Source: Agromyces sp. H66 (GTDB lineage Bacteria > Actinomycetota > Actinomycetes > Actinomycetales > Microbacteriaceae). Taken from it: a DNA stretch of 64,000 bases. The notes below the pieces were generated by a model. That model saw nothing but the letters and a program-made list of their open reading frames with translations, was not told the origin of the DNA and searched no databases. The stretch lies in assembly GCF_004959775.1 (NCBI RefSeq), contig NZ_SJZG01000002.1, positions 186,001-250,000 of the forward strand, in the 5' to 3' direction. Of the stretch, positions 16,788 to 25,307 are shown piece by piece. Position 1 is the stretch's first letter; the number at the start of each line of letters is the position of its first letter. A program made the translations under genes and the position numbers.

Positions 16788-16793
16788 TATGAT
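16788..16793 (+). promoter_or_regulatory. -10 hexamer TATGAT before pafB
   Basis: TATGAT is followed by seven bases and GTG 16801. Upstream in-frame ATGs at 16783 and 16789 overlap or precede it, so they are less likely starts. Confidence 0.5.
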
Positions 16794-16800
16794 CGCTCGT

Positions 16801-17820
16801 GTGGCTGGCGCAGCGGGCAAGGGGGAGTCGAGGATTCCGGTCGAAGACCGGCTCTTCAGCCTCGTTCTCGCCCTCCTGGCGACCGAGACGGGACTCCTGA
16901 AGTCCGAGATCCTGTCGTCGGTGCGCGGCTACGCCGATCGATACGACGCATCCGGCGGCAACGCGAACCTCGAGCGCCAGTTCGAACGCGACAAGGACGA
17001 CATCCGCGAGCTCGGCATCCCGCTCGAGACGGTCGAGTCGCCCGACCGACCGGGTGACAACCAGGCGCTGCGCTACCGCATCCCGAAGGGCCAGTACGAC
17101 CTGCCCGACGAAGTGCGATTCACGCCCGACGAACTCACGCTCCTCGGTCTGGCGGCCGAGGTGTGGCGCGAGGCGTCGCTGTCGGCCGACTCGCAGCGGG
17201 CCCTCACCAAGCTCCGCTCGTTCGGCATCGAGCCCCGCGACCCCGTCATCGGCTACGCCCCGCGCCTGCGCGTGCGCGACGCCGCGTTCGAACCCCTGCG
17301 CCAGGCGCTCGACCGCCGGCAGACCGTGCGGTTCCGCTACTTCAAGCCAGGCGAGGCCGAGCCGCGCCTGCGCACGGTGAACCCGCTCGCGGTGGTGCTG
17401 CACGAGGGGCGATGGCACCTGCACGCGTACGACCGGGATGCCGCAGGCCCGCGCACCTTCCTGCTCTCCCGCATCGTCGACGACGTCGTGCCGGTGCCCG
17501 GCATGACGTTCGACGCACCGCCCCCGGGCATCCAGGACCGTATCCTCGCCGAGCTCGACGAGCTGCGGCTCCGCAATGCCGCCGATCTCGCGGTGACCGC
17601 GGGCACCGACGCGGAGGTTCGCCTCGGCAAGCGCGCCGTGCTCCGCGACGAGGAGGCCGGGGTCATCCGCCTCCACTACACGGATGCCGCGGTGTTCGCC
17701 GACGAGCTCGCCGCCTACGGTCCCGAGGTGCGCGTCATCAACCCCGAGTCGCTGCGCGAGGCGGTGCGCAGCCGGCTCGCCGCCGTCGCCGCCGCCCATC
17801 ACGACGAAGGAGCCGGGTGA
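16801..17820 (+). CDS. pafB: WYL-domain transcriptional activator PafB
   Basis: 339 aa. The N-terminal winged helix-turn-helix (RLFSLVLALLATETGLLKSE, then LERQFERDKDDIRELGIPLE) is followed by a WYL domain (QTVRFRYF, GRWHLHAYDR) and a WCX C-terminal extension. With PafC it activates the LexA/RecA-independent DNA-damage regulon in mycobacteria; the WYL domain senses single-stranded DNA there. GTG 16801 was chosen by the leaderless -10. Its stop overlaps the pafC start by one base. The genes are named for the proteasome accessory locus, yet no proteasome gene is present here. Confidence 0.92.
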   Translation: MAGAAGKGESRIPVEDRLFSLVLALLATETGLLKSEILSSVRGYADRYDASGGNANLERQFERDKDDIRELGIPLETVESPDRPGDNQALRYRIPKGQYDLPDEVRFTPDELTLLGLAAEVWREASLSADSQRALTKLRSFGIEPRDPVIGYAPRLRVRDAAFEPLRQALDRRQTVRFRYFKPGEAEPRLRTVNPLAVVLHEGRWHLHAYDRDAAGPRTFLLSRIVDDVVPVPGMTFDAPPPGIQDRILAELDELRLRNAADLAVTAGTDAEVRLGKRAVLRDEEAGVIRLHYTDAAVFADELAAYGPEVRVINPESLREAVRSRLAAVAAAHHDEGAG

Positions 17821-18842
17821 TGGCCGCGCGCCGCGCCAGGCCGCTGAAGGCGCCCGACAAGCTCGTCTTCCTGCTCTCGTTCGTGCCGTACCTCCTCGAG
17901 CAGCGGGTCGTCGCGGTGTCCGAGGCGGCGGCGCACTTCGGCATGACCGACGACGAGATCCGCGACGCCGTGCGGCTCATCGCCACGTCGGGCCTGCCGG
18001 GCTCGACGGGCACCTACCAGCCGAACGACCTCTTCGACATCGACTGGGACTCGTTCGAGGACGACGACGTCATCGTCATCGTGCACCACGTGGCCATCGA
18101 CGATGCGCCGCGGCTGTCGGCGCGCGAGGCGGCGGCGCTCATCGCCGGCCTCCAGTACCTGTCCGCATCCCCCGAGAACGCGGGCAGCGCCTCACTCGCC
18201 TCGCTCATGGCGAAGCTCACCGCGGGCGCCTCGGCCACGCCGAGCCGGCTCGCGGTCGCCGAGACGGAGGCCGACGCGTCGCTGGCGGTGATCCGCCAGG
18301 CCGTCGCGGTCGGCCGTCAGATCGAGTTCGACTACCTCAACGCCCGCGGCGTGGCGAGCCGCCGTCGCGCCGACCCCCTGCGCATCATCTCGCAGGACGC
18401 CGACTGGTACCTGCAGGCCTACTGCCACACGCGCGAGGACGTGCGCAACTTCCGCGTCGACCGCATGAGCGCCCTCGTGCTCACCGACGAGCCCGTCGGC
18501 GACCATTCGCAGCACGTCGTGCCCGACACCCTCTTCCAGCGCTCGGACTCCGATCTCGACGTCGTGGTCGACGTGTCGCCGTCGACGCTGCCGCTCCTCG
18601 CCGACTACCTGGCGGACTCGCGGACGCACGAGGTCGGTGGGCGTCTGCGCGTCACGCTGCGCCTCGCGCACGTGCACGGGCTCAAGCGCCTCGTCGCGGG
18701 GCTGCCGGGTCTCGTCACGGTCGTCTCGCCGCCCGAGGCTCGGGCCGCGGTCGCGGAATGGGCGGAGGCGGGCCTCGACGCGTATCGTGGACGCGACGCA
18801 TCCGCCGAGACCCCCGGAACGGCGGGCGACGGCGAGCCGTGA
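17820..18842 (+). CDS. pafC: WYL-domain transcriptional activator PafC
   Basis: 340 aa. It has a helix-turn-helix region (PDKLVFLLSFVPYLLEQRVV, VSEAAAHFGMTDDEIRDAVR), a central WYL domain (QIEFDYLNARGVASRR, DWYLQAYCHTREDVRNFRVD) and a C-terminal WCX domain. It is the partner of PafB. ATG 17820 shares its A with the last base of the pafB TGA, giving tight coupling and equal production of the two subunits. A GTG three bases upstream is an alternative. The last ~20 residues are acidic and Ala-rich. Confidence 0.92.
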   Translation: MAARRARPLKAPDKLVFLLSFVPYLLEQRVVAVSEAAAHFGMTDDEIRDAVRLIATSGLPGSTGTYQPNDLFDIDWDSFEDDDVIVIVHHVAIDDAPRLSAREAAALIAGLQYLSASPENAGSASLASLMAKLTAGASATPSRLAVAETEADASLAVIRQAVAVGRQIEFDYLNARGVASRRRADPLRIISQDADWYLQAYCHTREDVRNFRVDRMSALVLTDEPVGDHSQHVVPDTLFQRSDSDLDVVVDVSPSTLPLLADYLADSRTHEVGGRLRVTLRLAHVHGLKRLVAGLPGLVTVVSPPEARAAVAEWAEAGLDAYRGRDASAETPGTAGDGEP

Positions 18843-18895
18843 GGGCCCCGGCGGACGAACGATCGCCGTCTCGACCCGTCGGCACCGACGGCAGG

Positions 18896-18901
18896 TAGAC
18901 T
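18896..18901 (+). promoter_or_regulatory. -10 hexamer TAGACT before tatA
   Basis: TAGACT lies 36 bases before ATG 18938, predicting a leader of about 30 bases. GTG 18905 is only three bases after it and is a poor start. Confidence 0.45.
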
Positions 18902-18937
18902 GTCGTGACGATCCTCCCTGAGAACGGACGAATTCCT

Positions 18938-19204
18938 ATGTGGCAAGGCTTCACTGGTTGGCACGCGCTGATCATCCTCGTGGTCATCCTGCTGCTCTTC
19001 GGCGCGCCCAAGCTCCCGGCCCTCGCCAAGAGCCTCGGCCAGTCGATGAAGATCCTGAAGAGCGAGGTGCGCTCCGACAAGGACGAGACCGGTACCGAGG
19101 GCACCGCGACGGGCGACGCCGCCACGCCTGCGGCCCCCGAGGCGAGCGGCACCGCCGGCGTCCAGGCCAAGAACGACGAGGCCGACACCGGCAAGAGTCG
19201 CTGA
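18938..19204 (+). CDS. tatA: Sec-independent protein translocase subunit TatA
   Basis: 88 aa. A short N-terminus (MWQGFTGWH) leads into one membrane helix (ALIILVVILLLFGAPKLPAL), with the conserved Phe-Gly at the hinge, then an amphipathic helix (AKSLGQSMKILKSEVRSD) and a charged Thr/Ala/Glu-rich tail. TatA oligomerises to form the transient passage for folded, twin-arginine-signal proteins. It is followed after four bases by tatC; no tatB is seen, as is common where TatA is bifunctional, though a tatB may be encoded elsewhere. ATG 18938 is preferred because residues upstream of MWQGF are not conserved. Confidence 0.95.
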   Translation: MWQGFTGWHALIILVVILLLFGAPKLPALAKSLGQSMKILKSEVRSDKDETGTEGTATGDAATPAAPEASGTAGVQAKNDEADTGKSR

Positions 19205-19208
19205 TCCG

Positions 19209-20018
19209 ATGTCCGCGGTGAAGGATCGCGGGGAGAAGAACCGCGAGAAGAACCGCGAGAAGCGGATGTCGCTCGGTGAGCACCTCATCGAGCTGCGCAA
19301 GCGTCTCTTCATCTCGGCGATCGCCATCGTCGTGGGCGGCATCGTGGGCTGGATCCTCACCGACCTGTTCGTCTGGGAGGCGATCCAAGACCCGGTGCAG
19401 CGTGTCGCGGAGGCGCGGGGCGATGATACGGGGATCATCTTCCAGACGATCTCCAGCGCGTTCGACCTGCGACTGCAGATCGCCCTCACGCTCGGCATCG
19501 TGATCTCGAGCCCCGTCTGGCTCTACCAGATCTTCGCGTTCCTCGTGCCCGGCCTGAACACCAAGGAGCGCAAGTTCACGTTCGCGTTCTTCGCCACCGC
19601 CATCCCGCTGTTCTTCGCGGGCTGCGCGGCCGGCTGGTTCGTGCTGCCGAACATCGTGAAGCTCATGACGGGCTTCGTGCCCGAAGGCGGCGCGTCCCTC
19701 CTCACCGCCAAGGAGTACATCGACTTCGTGCTGAAGCTCGTGGTGGCGATCGGCGTCGCGTTCGTGGTGCCGGTGTTCGTCGTGCTGCTGAACTTCGCGG
19801 GCGTGCTCAGTGCGGCGGCGATCATCAAGTCGTGGCGGGTGGCGATCCTCGTGATCGTGCTCTTCACGGCGCTCGCGACGCCCTCGGCCGACGTCATCTC
19901 GATGTTCATGCTCGCGATCCCGATGATCGCCCTGTACTTCGCGGCCTGGGGCATCGCACACGTGCACGACAAACGGGTCGAACGGCGCAACCGCCTCGAG
20001 TTCGGGGCTGCCGTCTAG
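19209..20018 (+). CDS. tatC: Sec-independent protein translocase subunit TatC
   Basis: 269 aa with six membrane helices. The cytoplasmic N-terminus holds the signal-peptide-binding block MSLGEHLIELRKRLF, and the first periplasmic loop and helix 2-3 region carries FQTISSAFDLRLQIAL. TatC recognises the twin-arginine signal and nucleates TatA. Upstream of MSLGEHL are 19 charged residues encoded partly by a tandem repeat of GAGAAGAACCGC (EKNREKNREKR), so the real start may be ATG 19266; 19209 keeps the four-base spacing to tatA. Confidence 0.95.
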   Translation: MSAVKDRGEKNREKNREKRMSLGEHLIELRKRLFISAIAIVVGGIVGWILTDLFVWEAIQDPVQRVAEARGDDTGIIFQTISSAFDLRLQIALTLGIVISSPVWLYQIFAFLVPGLNTKERKFTFAFFATAIPLFFAGCAAGWFVLPNIVKLMTGFVPEGGASLLTAKEYIDFVLKLVVAIGVAFVVPVFVVLLNFAGVLSAAAIIKSWRVAILVIVLFTALATPSADVISMFMLAIPMIALYFAAWGIAHVHDKRVERRNRLEFGAAV

Positions 20019-20028
20019 GCACCGTGTC

Positions 20029-20034
20029 TAGGCT
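20029..20034 (+). promoter_or_regulatory. -10 hexamer TAGGCT before the helicase gene
   Basis: TAGGCT is followed by six bases and GTG 20041, within the 22-base gap after tatC. Confidence 0.5.
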
Positions 20035-20040
20035 GGAGGG

Positions 20041-22473
20041 GTGATGAGCCTCTCCCCGGCCGAACGGTACGCGATCTCTCGCGAACAGCGGCGGAAGCCG
20101 CGACTCGCGGAGTTCGCCTCGAGGCTCCGCTTCGATCTCGACCCGTTCCAGCGGGCCGGATGCTCCGCGCTCGACGAGGGCCGCAGCGTGCTCGTCGCCG
20201 CGCCCACCGGCGCGGGCAAGACGGTCGTCGCCGAGTTCGCGGTCTTCCTCGCCATGCAGGAGCCGGGTGCGAAGGTGTTCTACACGACACCCATCAAGGC
20301 GCTGAGCAACCAGAAGTACCAGGAACTCGCCGACGAGTGGGGTGCAGCCGACGTCGGCCTGCTCACGGGCGACACGAACGTCAACTCGGGTGCCCGCATC
20401 GTGGTGATGACCACCGAGGTGCTGCGCAACATGCTCTACGCGGCCTCGCCGCTCCTCGACCGGCTCGCCTACGTCGTGATGGACGAGGTGCACTACCTCG
20501 CCGACCGCTTCCGCGGCGCCGTCTGGGAGGAGATCATCATCCACCTCCCCGAGGAGGTACGGCTCGTCTCGCTGAGCGCCACGGTGTCGAACGCCGAGGA
20601 GTTCGGCGACTGGCTGCAGGCGGTGCGCGGCGACACCGACGTGATCGTCTCGGAGGAGCGTCCCGTGCCGCTCGAGCAGCACGTGCTCGTGAAGGCGAAG
20701 CTCATCGACCTGTTCGACTCGTCGGGCCAGGCGTCGACGAATCGCGTGAACCCCGAGCTGCAACGCCTCGCGCGCTCCGGCGGCAGGTCGATCTCGTCGC
20801 GATCGACGCGGGGGCGCCGTGGAGGCGATCGTGGTCGCTTCCACCAGCAGGCGCAGGCGAGCGGGCGCCTGGAGCGGCCCGAGATCGTCGAACTGCTGCA
20901 CGGCAAGCACCTACTCCCGGCGATCGTCTTCATCTTCTCCCGTGCGGGCTGCGACCAGGCCGTGCGCCAGGTGCTCCGCTCCGGCATCCGGCTCACCGAC
21001 GCGGCGGAGCGCGACGAAATCCGCTCGATCGTCGAGGAACGCGCGCGGATGCTCCGCGACGAGGATCTCGCCGTGCTCGGGTACTGGGAGTGGCTCGAGG
21101 GCCTGCAGCGCGGCGTCGCGGCGCACCACGCGGGCATGCTGCCGGCGTTCAAGGAGGTCGTCGAGGAGCTGTTCCAGCTCAAGCTCCTGAAGGTCGTCTT
21201 CGCGACCGAGACGCTGGCCCTCGGCGTGAACATGCCGGCTCGCTCGGTGGTGCTCGAGAAGCTCGAGAAGTTCAACGGCGAGGCCCGGGTGCCGATCACG
21301 CCGGGGGAGTACACGCAGCTCACGGGCCGCGCGGGTCGTCGCGGCATCGACGTCGAGGGCCACTCGGTCATCCAGTGGGTCGACGGACTCGACCCCGAGG
21401 CCGTCGCGTCCCTCGCCTCACGCCGCAGCTATCCGCTGAACTCGAGCTTCAAGCCGACCTACAACATGGCGGTGAACCTCATCGACCAGTTCGGCCGCGA
21501 GCGCACCCGCCAGATCCTCGAGCTCTCGTTCGCCCAGTTCCAGGCCGATCGCGCCGTCGTCGACCTCGCGCGCACGCTGCGCAAGCAGGAGGAGTCGATG
21601 ACCGGGTTCGAGGAGGCGATGCGATGCCATCTCGGCGACTTCGCCGAGTATGCCGCGATCCGCCGCCGCATCGGCGAACTCGAGCGTCAGGCCTCGAAGG
21701 GCAACCCCACGCACGCCCAGCGCGAGCGGATGCAGCGCGAGCTGAACGGCGCCCGCAAGGCGATGCGCGCGCATCCGTGCCACGGATGCGCCGAGCGCGA
21801 GCAGCACGCACGTTGGGCCGAACGCTGGTGGCGGTTGAAGCAGGAGCACGACCAGCTGTCCCGTCAGATCCGCACGCGCACCGGCCAGGTCGCGAAGCGG
21901 TTCGATCGGGTCACCGAGGTGCTCGAATCGCTGGGCTACCTCGAACGCGACGCGGGCGGGGAACTCGTCTCGGCAGCGCCGGGTCGCATCCTGAAGCGGA
22001 TCTACGGGGAGCGCGACCTGCTCGTGGCCGAGAGCCTGCGACTCGGCCTCTGGGACGGCCTCGACGTGCCGTCGCTCGCAGCGATGGCGGCCTCCCTCGT
22101 GTACGAACCCCGCCGCGACGACCGCGGCGAGCAGTTCCGGATGCCACGGGGCCGGTTCCGCGATGCGTTCGATCGCACGACCGATGTCTGGAGCGAACTC
22201 GACGACCTCGAGCGCGAGCACCGACTGACGGGCACGGAGCAGCCGTCGCCGGCGCTTGCCATGGCGATGCACGCATGGGCGAGCGGCGCGGACCTCGGCA
22301 GCGTGCTCGCCGACACCGAGCTGGCCGCGGGCGACTTCGTGCGGCTCACGAAGCAGGTCGTCGACCTGCTCGATCAGATCTCGATCGTCGCGGATGCGGA
22401 GCTCGGCAGCACCGCTCGTGCGGCGATCGACGCCGTGCGCCGCGGCGTGGTGGCCTACGGCTCGGTCGCCTGA
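20041..22473 (+). CDS. Ski2/Mtr4-like DEAD/DEAH-box RNA helicase (HelY type)
   Basis: 810 aa. Motifs run in order: Walker A AAPTGAGKTVVAEFA, Ia TTPIKALSNQKY, DEVH box VVMDEVHYLADRFRG, motif III LSATVSN, then motifs IV-VI including ATETLALGVNMPAR and QLTGRAGRRGIDVEGH, and a C-terminal DSHCT-like helical domain from about residue 640. It is the actinobacterial homologue of exosome-associated helicases and probably unwinds structured RNA, though the substrate is not established. A basic Ser/Arg/Gly insertion near residues 245-280 (ARSGGRSISSRSTRGRRGGD) may bind nucleic acid. GTG 20041 follows a leaderless -10. Confidence 0.92.
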   Translation: MMSLSPAERYAISREQRRKPRLAEFASRLRFDLDPFQRAGCSALDEGRSVLVAAPTGAGKTVVAEFAVFLAMQEPGAKVFYTTPIKALSNQKYQELADEWGAADVGLLTGDTNVNSGARIVVMTTEVLRNMLYAASPLLDRLAYVVMDEVHYLADRFRGAVWEEIIIHLPEEVRLVSLSATVSNAEEFGDWLQAVRGDTDVIVSEERPVPLEQHVLVKAKLIDLFDSSGQASTNRVNPELQRLARSGGRSISSRSTRGRRGGDRGRFHQQAQASGRLERPEIVELLHGKHLLPAIVFIFSRAGCDQAVRQVLRSGIRLTDAAERDEIRSIVEERARMLRDEDLAVLGYWEWLEGLQRGVAAHHAGMLPAFKEVVEELFQLKLLKVVFATETLALGVNMPARSVVLEKLEKFNGEARVPITPGEYTQLTGRAGRRGIDVEGHSVIQWVDGLDPEAVASLASRRSYPLNSSFKPTYNMAVNLIDQFGRERTRQILELSFAQFQADRAVVDLARTLRKQEESMTGFEEAMRCHLGDFAEYAAIRRRIGELERQASKGNPTHAQRERMQRELNGARKAMRAHPCHGCAEREQHARWAERWWRLKQEHDQLSRQIRTRTGQVAKRFDRVTEVLESLGYLERDAGGELVSAAPGRILKRIYGERDLLVAESLRLGLWDGLDVPSLAAMAASLVYEPRRDDRGEQFRMPRGRFRDAFDRTTDVWSELDDLEREHRLTGTEQPSPALAMAMHAWASGADLGSVLADTELAAGDFVRLTKQVVDLLDQISIVADAELGSTARAAIDAVRRGVVAYGSVA

Positions 22474-22490
22474 CCGGGCGCCGGTTCGCC

Positions 22491-22496
22491 TAGGCT
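22491..22496 (+). promoter_or_regulatory. -10 hexamer TAGGCT before lnt
   Basis: TAGGCT, six bases, then GTG 22503, in the 29-base gap between the helicase and lnt. Confidence 0.5.
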
Positions 22497-22502
22497 GATC
22501 TG

Positions 22503-24080
22503 GTGCCCGAACGAGACCAGCGACCCCTTCTGCCGCTGTGGGCGGGAGTGCTCGCGTCGATCGCCGGTGGGCTCGTGTACGACCTCGGGTTTCCGGGGGC
22601 GAGCGTGTGGCCACTCGCCTTCGTGGGCATCGGGCTCGCGCTCGTCAGCCTGATCGGCCGCTCGTCGTGGGCGGCGTTCCACCTCGGGCTCGCGTTCGGC
22701 CTCGCGTTCTACCTGCCGCACGTTTCGTGGACGTCGCTGTACCTGGGACCGATCCCGTGGCTCGCCCTGTCGATCTTCCAGTCGTTGTTCGTGGCGGGCG
22801 GCGCGGTGCTCATCACGCTCGCCTACCGGTGGGTGCCCCGCGCCAGCGCATCCCGCTGGGTCCGGCTGATCTGGCTGCCGCTGCTCGTCGCAGGCCTCTG
22901 GATCGTACGCGAGGCGGCCACGGGTTCGATCCCGTACGGCGGGTTCCCGTGGGGGCGCGCAGCGCTCAGCCAGTCCGAGAGCCCGTTCGCCGCGGTCGTC
23001 TCGTGGGTCGGGTCGACCGGCCTCGGGTTCGTGATGGTCGCGCTCGTCGCGGGGTTCATCGAGTGGATCCGGCTGCGCGGCTGGCAGGACCTGCGCTCGG
23101 CGATCCCAGTCGCGGCGCTGGCCGTCGTCGCCGTCGCGGTGCCGGCCTGGCCGACCGTCGCGGTCGGCGAGGTGCGAGTCGCGAGCGTGCAGGGCAACGG
23201 CAAGGCCGGCTACTTCGACGAGCGCGAGCCGGGCGACCTGCTCGCGGCGCAACTGGCGGCGACCGAACCGATCCTCGACGAGGAAGGCGTCGACGTGCTG
23301 CTCTGGCCGGAAGGCGGCTCCGACGTCGACCCGACGCGCAGCGAATCGGGGGCGCGGATCTTCGACTCGCTCAGCACGGAGCTCGACGCCCCGGTCGTGC
23401 TCAACACCGTCACCACGCGCGACGAGCAGTTCTACAACACGTCGCTCCTCTGGCGCGCCGGCGAGGGCGCAGTCGACGGCTACGACAAGCGCAACCCCGT
23501 GCCGTTCGGCGAGTACATCCCCGATCGCTGGTTCTACGATGCGATCGCGGGCGACTTGACGGGACTGATCCAGCGCGGGTACTCACCGGGCACGAACGCC
23601 CCGGTCTTCGACCTCGGCAGCGCCGTGGCCGGTCTCGCGATCTGCTTCGACGTCATCTACGACGGGCTCATCTGGGAGGGCGCGCGCGACGGTGCGCAGC
23701 TGTACCTGTTCCAGACGAACAATGCGGACTTCCGGGGCACCGACGAGAACGAGCAGCAGCTCGCGATCGCTCGTCTGCGCGCGATCGAGACCGGCCGTTC
23801 GGTCGTGAACATCTCGACGGTGGGCACCAGCCAGGTGATCGACCCGACGGGTCGCACCATCGACTCGCTGCCCGCGTACGAACCGGGGGCGATGGTCACC
23901 GACGTGGAGTTGCGCGAGGGCCTCACGCCGGCGGTCGTGCTCGGCGGCGCGGTGCCCGTCACGATCGTGCTGGGTGCCGTCGGCGGGCTCATCGCGGCGG
24001 GCATCCTCGCGCGCCGCACGATGCGCGGGCGCGGCGAAGCCAACGTCGACGACGAGACCGACGAGGTCGAGGCGGACTGA
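22503..24080 (+). CDS. lnt: apolipoprotein N-acyltransferase Lnt
   Basis: 525 aa. The first ~220 residues carry the six-or-more membrane helices of the family, followed by the extracytoplasmic nitrilase domain with all three catalytic residues in context: Glu in LLWPEGGSD, Lys in YDKRNPVPFGEYIPD and Cys in AICFDVIYDG. A last helix (AVVLGGAVPVTIVLGAVGGL) is followed by an acidic tail. It N-acylates the lipid-modified cysteine of lipoproteins such as the FKBP protein upstream. GTG 22503 follows a leaderless -10. It is convergent with rbpA nine bases away. Confidence 0.94.
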   Translation: MPERDQRPLLPLWAGVLASIAGGLVYDLGFPGASVWPLAFVGIGLALVSLIGRSSWAAFHLGLAFGLAFYLPHVSWTSLYLGPIPWLALSIFQSLFVAGGAVLITLAYRWVPRASASRWVRLIWLPLLVAGLWIVREAATGSIPYGGFPWGRAALSQSESPFAAVVSWVGSTGLGFVMVALVAGFIEWIRLRGWQDLRSAIPVAALAVVAVAVPAWPTVAVGEVRVASVQGNGKAGYFDEREPGDLLAAQLAATEPILDEEGVDVLLWPEGGSDVDPTRSESGARIFDSLSTELDAPVVLNTVTTRDEQFYNTSLLWRAGEGAVDGYDKRNPVPFGEYIPDRWFYDAIAGDLTGLIQRGYSPGTNAPVFDLGSAVAGLAICFDVIYDGLIWEGARDGAQLYLFQTNNADFRGTDENEQQLAIARLRAIETGRSVVNISTVGTSQVIDPTGRTIDSLPAYEPGAMVTDVELREGLTPAVVLGGAVPVTIVLGAVGGLIAAGILARRTMRGRGEANVDDETDEVEAD

Positions 24081-24089
24081 GCCCGGGGC

Positions 24090-24455
24090 TCAGGCGCCGA
24101 TCTTCTGCTGGCCGCGACGGGCGCGCAGGTAGTTGAGCCGCTCCTCGAGGATCTCCTCGAGTTCGGCGCGGGTGCGGCGCTCGAGCAGCATGTCCCAGTG
24201 GGTGCGTGCCACCTTCTCGCCGGAGCGGTCGACCTCCACCGGCTTCGAGTCGACGAGCAGGGTGGCGGCTGCGCCGCAGTGGCGGCACTCCCACGTCTCG
24301 GGAAGCTCGGCCTCGGTCGAGAAGGTCATCACCGTTTCACGGCCGCACGTCTCACAGCGGTAGGTGTAGTCGGCACGGTCGGCGAAGACGACGCCGTCCT
24401 CGCTCTGCAGGCTCTGTGCGCCGATTCGCATGCCCCGAAGGCTCCGGTCCGCCAT
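24090..24455 (-). CDS. rbpA: RNA polymerase-binding protein RbpA
   Basis: 121 aa, the normal length. It has a flexible N-terminal tail (MADRSLRGMRIGAQSLQSED), the core domain with paired cysteines (C34/C37 and C57/C60, CETCGRE and ECRHCGAA), a basic linker and the sigma-interaction helices WDMLLERRTRAELEEILEER. RbpA binds RNA polymerase holoenzyme with SigA/SigB and stabilises the open complex; it is restricted to actinobacteria. A strong Shine-Dalgarno AGAGGAG precedes ATG 24455 and TATACC upstream is a possible -10. It is convergent with lnt. Confidence 0.96.
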   Translation of the reverse strand: MADRSLRGMRIGAQSLQSEDGVVFADRADYTYRCETCGRETVMTFSTEAELPETWECRHCGAAATLLVDSKPVEVDRSGEKVARTHWDMLLERRTRAELEEILEERLNYLRARRGQQKIGA

Positions 24456-24541
24456 GGCGTACTCCTCTCGATCGTCTACAAGGTATAAACGATCAAGCTG
24501 GGCATTCCCTTGCCGGGGACTGGGTGATTGCCGGGGAATTC

Positions 24542-25294
24542 TCAGCTTCGCGCTGCCACCAGCGGGACGGCGAGATCGGCCCGATCGGTGACGAGTCCGT
24601 CGACGCCGAGGTCGAGCAGCCGGGTCATGTCGGCGGGCTCGTTCACCGTCCAGACGTGCACCTCGGCTCCCGCGCGCTGCACGGCTCTCACGAAACCCGC
24701 CGTGACGAGCCGAACCGAACCCACGCGCTCGGGGATCTGCAACGCGGCCGCGCGGCGGCGAGCCAGCGACACGACGGCCGACCAGCGGACCGAGGAGGCG
24801 AGCCGTGTCGTGATGACGCCCATGCGGCCGGCCGATGTCACGGCGTCGGGCACGAGATCGCCGAGCCGTCGGCGTCGCCGATCCGAGAAACTCGTGAGCA
24901 GCACGCGATCGGCGGCACCCGTGCGCTCGAGCGCCGTGACCGCCGGCCCGACGGCGCCCTCGACCTTGACGTCGATGTTGAATCGGAGATCGGGGAACGC
25001 GCCCAGCGCCTCCTCGAGCGAGGCGAATCCCTGGCCGTGCCCGAGGTCGACCCGCCGCAGCTCGGCCATCGTGAGCCGCGACACCTCGACGTCGCGGCCG
25101 GCCACCCTGCGCAGGGAGGAGTCGTGCGCGACCACCGCCACTCCATCGGCAGACACGTGCACGTCGGTCTCGACGTAGGCGGCGCCGACGGCGGCGGCGC
25201 GATCGAACGCGAGCAGGGTGTTCTCGGGCGCCTCGATCGCGAGGCCGCGGTGCGCGAGCACGCGCGGCCTCGGCAGATCGAAGTACGTGGACAC
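24542..25294 (-). CDS. glycerophosphodiester phosphodiesterase
   Basis: 250 aa, a compact cytoplasmic-type GDPD with no signal peptide. Catalytic blocks are VLAHRGLAIEAPENTLLAF (the catalytic His and metal Glu), VETDVHVSADGVAVVAHDSS (metal Glu-x-Asp and second catalytic His) and NIDVKVEG. It hydrolyses glycerophosphodiesters to glycerol-3-phosphate and an alcohol. The C-terminus (HVWTVNEPADMTRLLDLGVD) is typical. GTG 25294 lies 13 bases after the SPFH gene stop, so it is probably the last gene of the NfeD-NfeD-SPFH-GDPD run, a link that suggests membrane-lipid maintenance (inference). Confidence 0.93.
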   Translation of the reverse strand: MSTYFDLPRPRVLAHRGLAIEAPENTLLAFDRAAAVGAAYVETDVHVSADGVAVVAHDSSLRRVAGRDVEVSRLTMAELRRVDLGHGQGFASLEEALGAFPDLRFNIDVKVEGAVGPAVTALERTGAADRVLLTSFSDRRRRRLGDLVPDAVTSAGRMGVITTRLASSVRWSAVVSLARRRAAALQIPERVGSVRLVTAGFVRAVQRAGAEVHVWTVNEPADMTRLLDLGVDGLVTDRADLAVPLVAARS

Positions 25295-25307
25295 GAGGTG
25301 CGTCGGT

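Noticed and set aside
24456..24541. A SigR/SigH-type promoter for rbpA
   Set aside because: GGGAAT and GTT are present upstream but only 13 bases apart, not the 18 or so that SigR requires.
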